A stretch of DNA of 64,000 nt from Tetraselmis striata (GCA_006384855.1 VCJN01003067.1:62001-126000); one strand, 5' to 3'; positions 11,490 to 23,439 are shown, numbered from the stretch's first letter. Numbers and translations: made by a program. Notes: generated by a model not told the origin, from the sequence alone.

Positions 11490-13260
11490 GAGCGGTGGGG
11501 CAGCGGGGCGGCAACAATGTGACTTTGCTCACCAATCCAAGCGACGTACTCGACGAGAGTGGCAGTGGTCGCCTCCAGCGGGCTGATGTTCTCGGAATCG
11601 TGTCAAAACTCCGCGAACCCAGACAACTTGCCGGCGTAGCTTTTGAGCGTATGGGCGGTGAGGGAGCTGAAGAGTGGGTCGAGGGCCCGCTGACTGTCCC
11701 AACTCGTCCGAGCCGGATGCTTCCTATAGACGAGACCGGAGTGAAGCAGCCCATGGGGCGATAGCTTCGGGCTCGTCAATTACGCAAGTAGTACGACGCT
11801 TGGCCGACGGAGCAACATGAAGTCGGTTCATTGCAGCAAAGTAATCAGCCACGCCGCCGGTTACGTTGCTGGCGGTTGGCCGGTAATTGCTGAACGGGTT
11901 AGTCAGGGCACCATGTCGGGTTTCCGGGTCTAGGTTCATGTAGGAGGCCCGCCCCGCGCGCCCGTTGCGCGCGTAGCGCTTGTCCCACGGATAACGTACA
12001 CGCGCAAAAGATGGTCGTTACGAACCAGTTGTAACACTTAGCGTAACAACCGACGGACGCAGTGATGAGATTCTATGGGAGGGGGTTTGTTGAGCCGCCA
12101 GGCGCAGGTGTGCGGATGGTTGAGCCGCACTCGGCTGTGGCTGTAAGGAGTGCCGCACCGAAGAAGGTTTAATTTAAGTCTGTTAGGTGGGGGTCCGGTC
12201 CGGACACATGGCGTTCATCCCGCCGTTGGGCTGCCGGGGTTCATTGTGCGGCGGTCACCAAACGGTGACCTCGCAAAGCGTCAGCAGCTCCGGTGAAAGG
12301 CGCCCCATGCCTTCACTTGTGTTCAACTTCGCGGCCACGCCCACGACCGCCGCCACGTCCACGTCCGCGCCCGCGTCATGAGAGCACCGCTGCCACCCAA
12401 GCAGTAGCGGTAGCCTTCGCGCTACATGCGACCGTCGCGTCGAAGACCCAACGCTCGTAGTAGTCCTTCATCATGTCCCGGAAAGTTGACATGCTGAAAG
12501 TGCTGAGCATGCGCAATACGTCCAACACACCTTGGTCACCGTGCACACGCTTGATTTTGTTAAGCTTCCGCAAGAAAGCTAGACGAGCGCAAAACGCATT
12601 CGTTGATGACATCCGCGTGATTCCGGGCGCGCGCGAGGTAGGGGGTGAAGTCTTAATTAGCAACAGGGACGTAAGGTAGCAACATTTCGTCGAGGGCCAC
12701 GAAAAGAGCAGCTATGTGGTCCCCAAAACACGTCATTCAAATGTACTCCTCCTGGGCCGGCAGACGCCGGTCATCCTGCTTGACGAGGTAGTCGTTCGTC
12801 ACGTCGGCACGCAAAGGGAGAAGCAGAGGCACCCGGCTAATCGGTCGAACGTCCTCGTAACCAGACTATGCTTGTAGTAGCTATGGCACCGCAAGATAGT
12901 CGTCCTCGTCACTCGCGGATTTTGCTCCGACACGGCCGCTCCGGGCTAGCTGTAGCAAGTCGGGGCGTACTAAGGCTCCCATGTTGCCCGTCGATTGTCC
13001 TGCGATGCGTTGCCCCGAGCCGAAGTCATGTGCTCCGTCTCAATCAACAACACGTTCGAGAGCCGTCAATTTAGCCAACAACGATGTGAGCTCGAGCAGC
13101 AATGTCTATTGGACCCGCATGTCTCCCTGCAGCGATTCGCGCGTCGGCTCAGCGACGTATTGTTCTCCATCTGGCATGGTGACGCACGGACGACCGTACC
13201 AGTACGGATATGAGATTTACACACACGGATGGGGAGCCGGGTGTGGTCTTGAAACAACGT
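11490..13260 (-). mobile_element. Tyrosine-recombinase element remnant (fossil)
   Basis: At 11498-11762 a minus-strand stretch resembles the SAM-like core-binding domain of tyrosine recombinases in Crypton, DIRS and Ngaro elements (LTAHTLKSYAGKLSGF, then LEATTATLVEYVAWIGEQ). A natural-looking upstream stretch of the same strand lies at 11724-11990. Other minus-strand coding-like stretches of unknown family lie at 12376-12850 and around 13000-13200, the last with coiled-coil character. The catalytic R..HxR..Y domain is not seen downstream. The element is truncated and broken in several places; no terminal repeats were found. Identification rests on one domain. Confidence 0.4.
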
Positions 13261-13319
13261 GTGACCTTGCTCGCAATAGGTTCATTACAAGACAGTTAAT
13301 CGCGGTGTATAACACAACG

Positions 13320-13500
13320 CAACTGGAAGATGGCATGCTCAGTTCTTACGGCTGCTATTTTTATATTATGTATGTCTACTCGTGCTGCACTCAACGGGCG
13401 CAAGAACGGGCGAACTGGTAACCCGTATCACTTAGCAACAACGATAGCCGGAAGAGCGGTTAGGAAAGGAAGAAACCCCATAAACTAGTTTAGATGAGAA
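13320..13500. repeat. Dispersed repeat, copy 1
   Basis: Shares ACTGGAAGATGGCA, a GTCTACTCGTGCTGCAC block and GAAACCCCATAAACTAGTTT with 46790-47045. Parts of the second copy (CAACCTTTCATAGTTG, TGTAGTGCGCAT) recur at 62400-62460 and 63030-63080. Non-coding; class unknown. Confidence 0.55.
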
Positions 13501-14380
13501 TAACGAACGAACGGGTAGGAACGGGAGTCGAATCGTAAAGGAATCAATAAACCCTTGGCAGGTATGGCCACGATACCCAGAAAGTTATCTAGTAACTACT
13601 TTTTTAACGGCCTATCAGCCAGCCTAATACCCCGACTCGCCAGAGCGGAGGAAAAACAAAAGCTTCTCCCAAAAACTCCCAGAGGGGTAATCCTCTGACA
13701 GGATGTAATGCACAAATTCAATACATGTATCAGTACTTAAGACTGATGGGCTAATCATAAAGAAAATTAAATTGGCCCGAAGGAAGGCGGTCTTATCATC
13801 AATTATATTATTTATAATATAATCGGAATAATTGTCTTTTTATTTTGCGCGCAATAATTCAGCTTATATACACCCCTCCACATAAGTCCGGGTTTTGCAT
13901 TATCGATCGCAAAGCGCATGCATGGGCGAGGATAACGCCGGCTGCATGTGCATACATGCTAACTACAGTGGGAATAGTTCGGGCAAACGCCTATTGTGCG
14001 CTTTATACCCACCCGCGCGACAACACGACCATTTGTGGGCGCCCTTAAAAAAACGCGAAATCAGTGCATGATGCGTTGGCGCCAGAAAGTTGTGGGTTGC
14101 GCCAACCGTCCAAACCTATGGAAATAGCGGCACTCGTCGCACCAAACTCGGTGGATACGGCCCTTGACATAAGTTGCACACACCGTGCGTGTAGGCCACT
14201 GAAAACATGTCGCTATAGGCACGACGTGACACCCCAACGACAAGTTGGCCACTGTGGGGAGCAATTTTGGGGTGAAGATACTGTTGTTTCTATGGCGAAC
14301 GCACGTAGGAGAGGCGGTCGATGGCCCCCTTGGCGTAGGGCAATGCTCTACTATGGACGCGCGTGGTGGAATACCAGTTG
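13500..14380. other. No gene seen
   Basis: AT-rich at 13500-13900. From about 14050 the sequence may belong to the repeat that starts clearly at 14390, but its partner runs off the window, so this cannot be tested here. Confidence 0.35.
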
Positions 14381-14389
14381 CACCGTTTC

Positions 14390-15207
14390 GTGGGCGGGGT
14401 GGCGCGGTAGGGGCGTGGACTTTGATTAATATGAAATTCCTTGAAAATGGCATTTTGGCTGGTAGATGTGTGTATCGCTAGGAGGTGGCACATGCCAAGT
14501 GTTGGTGGGCCGTGGTCATCCACACACATAACGCTCTCCGTCGCGCAACTGAGTCTGGGGCTTAGACACGCACTTGGCGCAAAGCCACGCGCCCGATAAG
14601 GGTGGGCACATGAGGCAGTGAGGGGCAACTTGGATGATCATCTTTGGGGATTTTTCCGGGGACCCAAAAAACCGATGTTTTGATTTTAGAAGAATGTTTT
14701 TGACGCAGATGTGAACGAGAAATCGCGTGATATTTTTAAAAAGTTTTTCTAAGCAAACTATGAGAAGTTATAGCGTTTTAAAGCCGAGGGGGTGTTGCTG
14801 CGCGTGGCCGACACTGATGCCATGCCATTATCGCAACGCGACATGTACTGGCCGCCGCCCACTCGGCTGCACCCCAACCAAATGCACCCGAGCCCCTCGA
14901 CAATGTGTTTCCTCACGCGTTCATGGCCATCCCGCCGTTTGGTTGTCTATTCACGCGCGTCGGCGTGTGCGTGATACCAACCCCGGTTTTGGTGCAGTTG
15001 CAGGCGACGCCCATCCACGCAGCAAGTGCAGCGTGATTCCCTAGTCAAAGGTCTTTAAGCTTCGGTTTGAACCACTCGTCATGCATGTTTTGTAAAACCC
15101 TCTGAGATTCCAGGGTTTCATCTCATATACCCTACGTTCAGGTACCCTAGACTTCTGAAGTTTTGAGACTGCCGAAAAGGGACCCCAAACTTATGTGCAG
15201 GGGTGTA
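14390..15207 (+). repeat. ~820-bp repeat, inverted partner at 63155-64000
   Basis: Near full-length match to the reverse complement of 63155-64000 with scattered substitutions and small indels; the match stops at about ATGTGCAGGGGTGTAC (near 15207). Both copies keep the same short frames (such as 14727-15044), but composition and codon use do not argue for a real protein. Could be one arm of a very long inverted-repeat element or a dispersed family. Confidence 0.8.
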
Positions 15208-15324
15208 CCTTCAGCCTGTAGGCAACTCGACGATCGGGCAGGGTAAAAAAAGTAGTAAAAAGTGAAGTTCGCGTGCCAGGGGTCATCGGTGAAAGTTCGC
15301 CCAGCACTTAACCCCGCGCGCCAA

Positions 15325-15545
15325 TAATCCCTAACTGTCTGGCATAGCCAGAATAGACAGTTACCTCATCCGAACCCCGAAGGGCTAGTGCATCAACCGG
15401 GTATACCCGGGGCACGGGCCCGGACGATATTGCCCTGAATCGAGCCAATTGACATAGTGGGGAATCGATCCGGGGCGGGGACCTAAGTGGGAGCTATACA
15501 GACCGTACAGTCCCGGGGCGAACTTTACTTTACTTTACTTTACAG
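15325..15545. repeat. SINE fragments, two orientations
   Basis: 15325-15470 matches the reverse complement of the SINE bodies at 17787 and 25420 (B-box-like segment, CCGAAGGGCTA, GGACGATATTGCC). 15500-15545 is a plus-strand 3' end of the same family, ending in a TTTAC repeat tail. Two fragments lie side by side. Confidence 0.55.
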
Positions 15546-15702
15546 ACCGTAGACAACGAGGCCTGTCCGAGGCAGGGGTACCGGTACTCGACCATTGAGG
15601 TGCGTGCTCCTAGTGTCCGTGCTGGAAGAAGTTAATACCAGATTTAGAGCGCTCCGGGCTGTTACATCCGGCAACTATAGGCGCACACCGAGCTTGAGCA
15701 CC

Positions 15703-15868
15703 ATGGCTAGCAACGCGAGGAAGGAGAACGGTCAGCTGAAGGCGGAGCTGGCGACTCTCCAAACCGAGCTTCTGGACTTGCAGCTTAATAGTCCATTAGT
15801 GCCGCCAATCGTCGGTACCAGTAGCGCTAGTTGGAGTGCGCCAACACCGCCGGGCTCCCACGACACAG
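15703..15868 (+). CDS. Coiled-coil first exon (unidentified gene)
   Basis: ATG at 15703 opens 55 codons with a heptad-like Leu pattern (ENGQLKAELATLQTELLDLQ) followed by a Pro/Ser-rich stretch, ending at a consensus donor CACAG|GTACGA after one base of the next codon. That phase fits the acceptor at 22441, whose exon also opens with coiled coil. If real, the intron is 6.6 kb and full of transposons. No domain was recognised. Confidence 0.35.
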
Positions 15869-16403
15869 GTACGATCCAGCGACCCAGGTGCGCGTGTTTT
15901 AACGGACCCATCCACATATGATGGTAACAAACTACAGCTCGATGTTAGGTTCCTCTCATCTCTCTTCCCCTCTCTCTCCCTCTCTCTTTCATGGTAGCTC
16001 GTTGCTACACAGCAACGCCGGGCTGGAGGAGCCTCTTCCGTGCATTCGTCTGTTTACCGCAAGCAGGTCAGCCACAACGTGCAGCGATGTGGAAGTAGAG
16101 ATAACCCTCGGAGTAGTTGTTTAGTAATATAAACCGGACGAACGTCCCGTAGACGCAGATTGCCCTACGTACATGTACTGGGGCCTGGCCATGCCTCGAC
16201 GTGCGTCTGCCATGCCGTACCCATCGCAGTCATACCGAACGACAGTAGAGCTTGTTACAAGAACATCTCACAGCACACGTGCTGTCGCTCACTCTCGTTG
16301 TGGGCACTCGCGGCGGTACTGGTATTCGCATTTCTGCCGGCTGGCGGCTACCCTCTACGAGCTGCCCGCAGCCGCGTTTCAAAGCGTATGTACGCCTGTA
16401 TGT

Positions 16404-16505
16404 CCCCCCCCCCCCCCCCCCCCCCCCCCCGCACTTTCAGCAGCAGCAGCATTGCATCAGCAGCAGCAGAAATGCAGCAGCAGCATTACCACCACCACCA
16501 GCAGC
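16404..16505. repeat. 27-base poly-C run followed by CAG/CAC microsatellite
   Basis: C-run at 16404-16430, then imperfect (CAG)n and (CAC)n to about 16505. All three forward frames stay open across it, giving poly-Pro and poly-Gln-like strings that are composition artefacts. Confidence 0.8.
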
Positions 16506-16559
16506 CCCGCCATCCATATTTTTCGCGCTGCGCATGCGGGAATCCTTAGTTGTTAATAA

Positions 16560-17780
16560 TATAATAACAGATTGTGAATAACTACAGAACAGGTACTGCT
16601 TTAAAAACAAACCGTAGGTACTGTACCCGGTATCTGTACGGGTACCCGTACTCGTATATGTAATTTACCGGATGGGGATTCTTTATTACTAAGCGGCGCT
16701 TCGCGCCGGGGATTTGTGGAGGTGCCCCTACCTCTTCGGTTGAGCCCGGTGCGGGATGCGGGCCGCTTTTAGCCGGCTTGTAGTGTTGATCTTGCAATAC
16801 TGTTGTTTCCGGGTAATACTGCTTTTAGCGTTAGATTTGTCAGTAATTTATTTTTAAAAGAGACGTATTATTTTGTATAAAAACATATTAAACATATCTG
16901 CAAGCCGCGTAACACCGGGCCGCTGACTACTGGTGTGCATTACAAAAAGGCCAGTACCCAACCCACCGCTAAAAGTTGTATTACCCCCCCCCAAAAAGTA
17001 CCACTACAAGATCAGCAATACAGTACAAGCCGCCTATAGGCGGCCCGCATCCCGCACGAGGCCGCGCAGGTCGGGCCGGTCGTCAGGTCTACAGGGCGGG
17101 CACGGCGCGAATCGCCATGCCCGCCGCCTGTACCGGCACCGGACGCCGGACGCCGTCGTTCGACCGTCGCTCGTCCGTCGACGGACGCCGGGCCCCGGGT
17201 CGGCGGACTGCCCCCGCACCGCGGCGACCCCCTTTTTCAGCATCAGTTTACAGCAGCATATACTTTATGGACTACCGTATAGTCGCTGTTTAAATAAAGA
17301 GGGACCTTTCTGATTGCCTTTTATTTTGGTGATTTCTGATATCGCCTTCTGCTGCTAGCTCATGTAATTTTAAATAAAGAAGGCAAGTCTCACTTGCTGA
17401 TTCAGCAGTAAAAACGCGCTGCGGTACCGCGTTATTCTGGCATATCAGACGGATATATGACGTTCCTGGGCTAGAATACACGCGCATCCATTCAGAAGCG
17501 TACCAAACTCGTACCTGTACCGTGAAATCAAACGAACGAACACCGAACGTATGACGGTTCATAAACGAAGCGCGTATGACGGAGGACGGACGGACGGAGG
17601 ACTCCTAAAAATCCGTAATAAAACCGTATGGTAACCAGTATCGGTTCTCTCATATTCCAGACGATTTCGGACGCGGCTCTCCTTTTCCTCCGCTCAACCC
17701 ACCACCACCCAAGAGGCAGGGGAGTCCGGCGTTGTCCGGCGTTAGTTGTCCTCCCGATTAATAAGCAGCACCAACGGGTA
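16560..17780. other. No gene seen; dispersed-repeat pieces
   Basis: A GCGGGATGCGGGCCGCTTTT word near 16750 recurs at 55028 and, with one change, at 59720, and appears inverted near 17045. The rest is AT-rich with no convincing exon. Confidence 0.4.
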
Positions 17781-17786
17781 CATGGT

Positions 17787-18044
17787 ACATCCCTTGTCCG
17801 CTCGGTTGAGCGGTCGTCTCGTACGCGAGAGGTGCTGATGTAGTCGCTTCCTGGTCGATGTACTTCGGCAATATCGTCCCGGCGTGTCCTGGGTTTATAC
17901 CCTGTTGGTGCATTAGCCCATCGGGGTTAGAATGAGGCAATGGTCTAAGGGCTATGCCACATGACCTACGACTTCAGTTGGCGCAAGAGGTCAAATTTTG
18001 GGGCGGCTTAGGCCGATGTCCCGGGCCGAACTATACTTTTTACC
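17787..18044 (+). mobile_element. tRNA-derived SINE, copy 1
   Basis: About 258 bp, matching 25420-25672 from its first bases (ACATCCCTTGTCCGCTCGG). An A-box-like stretch (CTCGGTTGAGCGGTC) lies near the 5' end and a B-box-like GGTTAGAAT near 17930; a degenerate TATACTTTTTACC tail closes it. This head-body-tail layout fits a Pol III SINE. The B box is more decayed than in copy 2. Confidence 0.6.
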
Positions 18045-18049
18045 CCATG

Positions 18050-18740
18050 GGCGGGGGGAGGGGGGCATTTTGAAGTACTGCGCCGGAACTAGAATTTTTA
18101 AAAAGGAGGACCTTTCCGATTGTCCTTTTCTGGTGATTTTTTGATATCGCCTCCTGCAGCTAGCTCATGTAATAATCCAAACCAGCGTACCCAGCATTTA
18201 CCTAGCATTTACCGAAAAAAAATACAGGATGCCACGTGATCTTGCACCTCCCGGGCCGCCGTCGGCCCGTCGCTGGTTGCTGCCCGGAGCGTACGGGTAC
18301 ACCTTCTGCTTGTTGTCGGGCTGCAGCACGACGTAGAAATGTACAACGTTCCGGCCTTTCGGGGGAATCCTGGCTTACGGCCGTATCGATGGTTTTAATT
18401 TTAGTTACGGAACAATACCTGAACTTAAAAATGAGCCCCCCGCGTGCCCGTACGTGGCTCCCACTACCAATATATCAGAATTGCAGTGTTGTATCCAGCC
18501 GAAAACCACCGCGTTTTTCATATAGTGCTTAATGCATTTTCTGCGATTACAATGATGGCTTATGTATGTGAACAAGTTCTAGCGGTAAAACACTAAGTTG
18601 CTAGAACAAAAACTATTGAGGGAATACAAGCTGTGCAAGCATGGACTATTCAGAAATTATACAAGCCGTGCAAGCATGGTTTGTTCAGAAAATACAAGTT
18701 GAATGTAAAATAACATCTTGCAGACACCTATAAGAAAGTA
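18050..18740. other. No gene seen
   Basis: Non-coding. A TGATATCGCC..CTGC.GCTAGCTCATGTAAT block at 18133-18180 repeats 17335-17367, suggesting another small dispersed repeat. Confidence 0.35.
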
Positions 18741-18750
18741 GCGACTATCG

Positions 18751-18948
18751 CTAACTAAGTGGTGACGAAGTCGTAGCCGTCTTGCACAAGGTCGAACGGG
18801 GGTCGTCGGAGGCTCGAAATCGCGACGAGCCGTTGAGCGTTAATTCGACCATGAAGGTCGGGTAGTCAACGTCGACGAGATTGAAAATGCCGACACCGAT
18901 GTCGCACAAAACTCGAACTGGAGCCAAACGCACCACACCTTGCACCTA
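18751..18948 (-). CDS. Unidentified terminal exon
   Basis: After an acceptor-like GTGTAG, 65 minus-strand codons run to TAG at 18751. Composition is natural (LCDIGVGIFNLVDVDYPTFM, then VELTLNGSSRF). No upstream exon is evident and no family recognised. Confidence 0.3.
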
Positions 18949-19507
18949 CACGAAGGCAGTGGTCACGGCGATGAGTTGAGATTGATTCCGTATCCGCTAA
19001 CCGTGCTTGCCGGCTTCACACAAGCAACGCAGCAAAAATCAGTGCACGGCAGGGTCCGAAATCAGAAAGAAGGTGCAAGAAAGCGAGAAAGCGAGAGATG
19101 TACTAAATGGTGGTGGCAACGCGGCACTGGAAAATTAATAGAGAGAGCCAAGGCAACCTTACTTAGGGTAGGGGGACATGCTGGGCACAATGGGAAGTCG
19201 GTAGATAGTGGGGATTCGATTGGCGATCGTAGGAAATTTAGCAGCTGCAGCGTTTTGACATGAGGATGGGGTTGTGGGTTTGTGGGGTTGTGGGTTTGTC
19301 CAGCCTCCCTCACGCGGCGCTAAATTTATGCCCGGACCGCCGGCGGTGACGCAGAATTGAAAGGATAGCGTGCGCGTCCGCGTCAGACGCGAGAAACGTA
19401 CCTCGTATATAATCCTTATTACCTGGTACTACATTTACAAGTCCCGGTAATGCGGGTACTGAGACGAGTAATCGTCCTTCTCGTAGGTCATTTTTACGAG
19501 TGCATTT

Positions 19508-19585
19508 GTGTAAGGATACCGCGCAAAACGCACCAGGCACTGGATGGATACCCACATGGGGATTTGTGGGGTACATATCCTTACA
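19508..19585 (-). mobile_element. Mini MITE copy 1
   Basis: 78 bp bounded by GTGTAAGGATA and TATCCTTACA; the interior is the reverse complement of copies 2 and 3 (ACCCACATGGGGATTTGTG). Confidence 0.7.
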
Positions 19586-19767
19586 ATTTGTATGACTATA
19601 TTCGAGATAAGTATGCACATGAGAATAATTTTAACCAAGAATCGCCGCAATGATGACGTATATTACTACCTGTACTCGTGTGAATTGCAATAAAAACACA
19701 ATAAGTAGCACAAAACTAGCGCTAAGTACAGCAACAAGCAACTGCACGGCACGCTGTCTGAAGCCCA

Positions 19768-19850
19768 GTGTACGGATATGTACGTACCACACAAATCCCC
19801 ATGTGGGTACCCAGTGCTTGGACGGTGCGTTTTGCGCGGTATCCTTACAG
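19768..19850 (+). mobile_element. Mini MITE copy 2
   Basis: Same family, ends GTGTACGGATA and TATCCTTACAG, with a few-base insertion next to the left end and another before the right end compared with copy 3. Confidence 0.7.
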
Positions 19851-20014
19851 TTGGTGCTTCTACGCACGCATTGGATCCGGGTTCGATCCCGCGGAGAAGC
19901 ATATAATATGATATGATATCCCGCGATGTTGGACGACCCGGCCAATGCGGATCGCCACCGAATCCAAGCCGAAACGTTGCTGGAGGAGGTCCTCCATCCA
20001 AGGGGGGGGGGGGA

Positions 20015-20089
20015 GTGTAAGGATATGTACCACACAAATCCCCATGTGGGTACCCAGTGCTAGGTGCGTTTTGCGTGGTATCCTTACAC
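20015..20089 (+). mobile_element. Mini MITE copy 3
   Basis: 75 bp with perfect 11-bp inverted ends GTGTAAGGATA/TATCCTTACAC. Interior CACACAAATCCCCATGTGGG shared with the other two copies. No clear target duplication. It directly follows a poly-G run. Confidence 0.75.
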
Positions 20090-20446
20090 CCAGTGGCACG
20101 CGAGAATGAGCGTCGCATCTATCTACCTGTATTGAGTCTTGTGATGTTGGCGGTGCAATCCATACCATTGACTGAGGGCGACGCGTATGCGAGTCGTTAC
20201 AGTGAAGGTGCGGGTCGACGGGCTAAGACGCTCCCTCGGACGCTGCCGCGGTTGACTCGGGGATGCGCGCCGGCGGTGGTGTGGCTGAGGGGTTGGGCTT
20301 TTTAAGAACCTGTCCTCGTACGCGTGTACTACATGTATCGAAATTAATGAACCAGTTTTAACATTGCAAGTTCAAATCGGCGCCCCACGCGGTATACAGC
20401 GAGCCGATCGGTATCAGGTGTATATAGCAAAACAAAGCGCCATTTA

Positions 20447-21290
20447 AGGCCTGTATGACACGGGACATGCTCTACCGGTAGACCGCTCTACCGCCGTAAT
20501 TTCTACACGCACATCGCGCCACGTCGCAAAAAGCAAATGGCGACTAGCCAATCACCATGTAGTATTTTCACTTTTTCAGTTCCTTTTTGAGCTCTCAGAA
20601 CGGCGGTTTGACACGGGAACAGCTCTACCGGTCAAACTAGGCGCTACCGCCCTACCGAGCATCGCAGGACCAGCCTCACTTGCTGCTCGGTCTCCTGGGC
20701 TCAAGTCGGTTGAGCGCTGTCCGAGTGTCCGCCCGCGACATGAGATCCAGATGGAGAGGGGTCAGCGAGGCCAGCGGGGCGATGCCCTTCCGGTCGAAAC
20801 ACGCTAGGAGGCAGCGCCCCGCTGGGCGCACCGGATGGCGAGACGTGCCGCTGGGACAACGGCATGGCGCCCAGCGCCCACGGCGCCCGAAAGGATCCAG
20901 ACACCTTGACTGGCCGCTTGACCGGCCGCCCGTGGCGCCTTGCGGGGCGATTCCGGGCGCGCAACCATGGCTGTGAGGCGTGGAATCTGTGTACCGCCCG
21001 CGCGAAGTTTCGGTGGGACTACATGGAGCGGCGGGCGAGGGATAGCGCGATAGATAATGGTGGATTCGCCAGCGACAGGGTGCCGCGTTCAAAATAGAGC
21101 GGTAGAGCGGGGGGTGGCATCAGTAGCTACCGATGCCACCCTACTGCCGAAATGCTAGACCGGTCTACCGCTCTAGGAGTGGCCGCTCTACGGCCGAATT
21201 GCACTTTTTGCGACGTGGCGCGCTGTGCGTGTAGAAATTACGGCGGTAGAGCGGTCTACCGGTAGAGCGCGTCCCGTGTCATACATGCCT
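20447..21290. mobile_element. 844-bp MITE with ~85-bp inverted ends and TA target duplication
   Basis: The left end (from AGGCCTGTATGACACGGGAC) matches the reverse complement of the right end over about 85 bp with few mismatches. TA lies immediately outside both ends (20445-20446, 21291-21292), as for Tc1/mariner-type elements. The GC-rich middle (20650-21110) has no convincing gene. A shortened copy of the end motif (GACACGGGAACAGCTCTACC) sits inside at about 20612. Confidence 0.75.
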
Positions 21291-21299
21291 TACTTTCGG

Positions 21300-22140
21300 G
21301 CTGCGGGCTGAGCGTTTGCGCGGCGCGCTCTGTACGTGCGCACGCAAGTGCGCAAGTTCGATTCTCGCCATCGGCTCATTTCCTCGGAGCGAGGCGGGCC
21401 CGCCGCGCGAACCACGGTGCGCAGACTGAGTGGGTGCGACTAAGTACCGCACACAGTTTACAGCTACATTATGACCTTATGTCATGTGCGCTCATACTGC
21501 GATTTTTGCGCATTGTGTTGCTGACCGGCGGCGGTCTCCGTTTTCCTGGGGCGCACTAGCGCGCCCACGGTCTCGCGGCGCAAGATAGCCGCAACATCAC
21601 CCCGCATCTCATTAAACTAGGGCATAGAAATACCCTAGATAACCCTAGATGTACACCGCGTACATACGATGTAACGCATTTACATCTGGCAAGATGCAGC
21701 ACTTCACCAACGCTAGGCGTAAATGCGTATATGTCCACCATACGCCACCGCATTCGGTGTGCGACTACTAGGGGCGGCTAACTCGAGGTAGGTTGAGGAT
21801 AAATGCCCACAGGGCAGCAAACAGCTTGGCGACATGTGGCGTGCAACCTGCGTACGGATACAGACCCACCCGTTCATTACTTTTGACGCATGTAGTACTA
21901 GTTGTATTACCCGTACATTTTCCGTACTGCTACGAGTATGCGTCCAAATCACGTACTCGTACAGTCACGCGCTGTGCGGCCAGGAGTAGGGCAGGTTTTA
22001 CAGCACATTGTCCTCATGCAATCGTTACCTGTGTACGATAGACAGTAGCGACTAATCCTTACAGGCAGGCCGTTGCAGAGTATCGAATCCTGGTGACACG
22101 CATCCATTGCGGGTACGATAGCTACCTAAGGCAGGTCACT
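21300..22140. other. No gene seen
   Basis: A tRNA-like TTCGATTCTCGCC near 21357 has no matching cloverleaf. The rest shows no coding character. Confidence 0.35.
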
Positions 22141-22441
22141 AGTCCCCTATGGCACGCTACACACTGAACGCCGAATACCGAGTTTTCGTGATGAATGCGC
22201 CCAATGACAGAATTCTCTGTGTAGCAGTGGCAATGCGTCCCTATGCTTTTACTGCGTGGGGTCGGAGAGGGTCAGGAGGGGGCTGTGTAAGGGGGTTGGA
22301 GGGATTTCATGCCATTTTAGTATGCTCTATACTGATACATACATTTAAATCTAAATAAAATGCGGACGCCGGGACGACGCAATTTCGATAACAATGCTTG
22401 CTGTTGGTAGCTCTTTTAACGTTTTCGTGTTTGCCATGCAG

Positions 22442-23257
22442 GTGCGGATGCATGTGTGCAGAACGCGTTGCTCCGTGAGGAGCTGGCTTTTCTAAAAGCG
22501 CAGCTTCAGAACCGCGAGCAGCAAGTCAACGTCAATACACAGCTAGAACGCGGCCATGCCGCATGTACTATACCCCCACCCGACGCTCTGCTGTCTGCGG
22601 AGAGGCGAGAACATGCACGGCTGAGGGCTGAGCTGGCAAGCATTAGGAACCAGGAGGCGGGTGCCAGAGAGGGCATGCGCCACAGGCAACCAGTCAGAGC
22701 GCCATTGATGATTGGTACCACTGTTGACATGTTCACAGACCCAACAGATCCGCCGGGGCCTGGGTTCACACATGATATGTGGTGCTCCGTCCGGGATCAG
22801 TTGTGGCGCAGCGCTGCTAACCGCAGGAACGGGGCAGCCGATGTTAAAACAACCAGATACCTCAAGCGCGCGGCCCTGGCAATGAACATCGCACAGCACA
22901 GCTATGGAGACATTCTGTCTGTGGTGGGCCACCAGTGCGGCCGGCTGTTCACCGAGCGCGCGGTTCTCTTCCTCCATGCAACGTATGGTCTACCTGTGGA
23001 ATCGAAGAGCTTTGCACTGAGCGCCGCAATTGACTCACTCAAGCAGGTTCCCGATATACCTTCCTCCATTACTACTGACCTCCATGCACTGAGGTATAGT
23101 AGGGCGACTTCCTTGCTGCTGCATGCAGCCCTGGTGAAACTTGTCTACATAAAGGCTGGCAGTTTCATGCCACAGATTGCGTCACTGCTGTCTGGACATC
23201 CCATTTCCTCCCTTTGGCTTTTGCAAAAGGGTTCAGGACATGGTTCTGCACAACAGT
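22442..23257 (+). CDS. Unidentified coiled-coil protein exon
   Basis: After acceptor CCATGCAG an open frame of about 271 codons begins with two coiled-coil stretches (LLREELAFLKAQLQNREQQV and ERREHARLRAELASIRNQE), then a globular part containing DMWCSVRDQLWRSAA and GRLFTERAVLFLHATYGLP. Codon use is strongly biased to G/C third positions. Near 23200 the coding signal moves to another frame (KRVQDMVLHNSDVPLITDM), so there is probably a one-base indel. A further piece after an acceptor at 23343 (FGNRVDHELLPDLRPAEKPD) ends at a GTATAT donor near 23437. Family unknown. Confidence 0.5.
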
Positions 23258-23439
23258 GATGTGCCTCTTATCACTGACATGACTACAGAAGCAGCGCCAC
23301 TGCTACCAATCTAAATATAACTTCCTGCTGCTGTTCCCTTCAGGATATTCGGAAACAGGGTGGACCATGAGCTATTGCCAGACTTAAGGCCTGCAGAGAA
23401 GCCAGACATTGTGCTGAGGACCTTCCGTGTAGCTAGGTA

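Noticed and set aside
19855-19910. Possible tRNA gene around GGGTTCGATCCCG
   Set aside because: A T-arm-like word is present but the T stem does not pair at five bases and no anticodon or D arm could be folded upstream.
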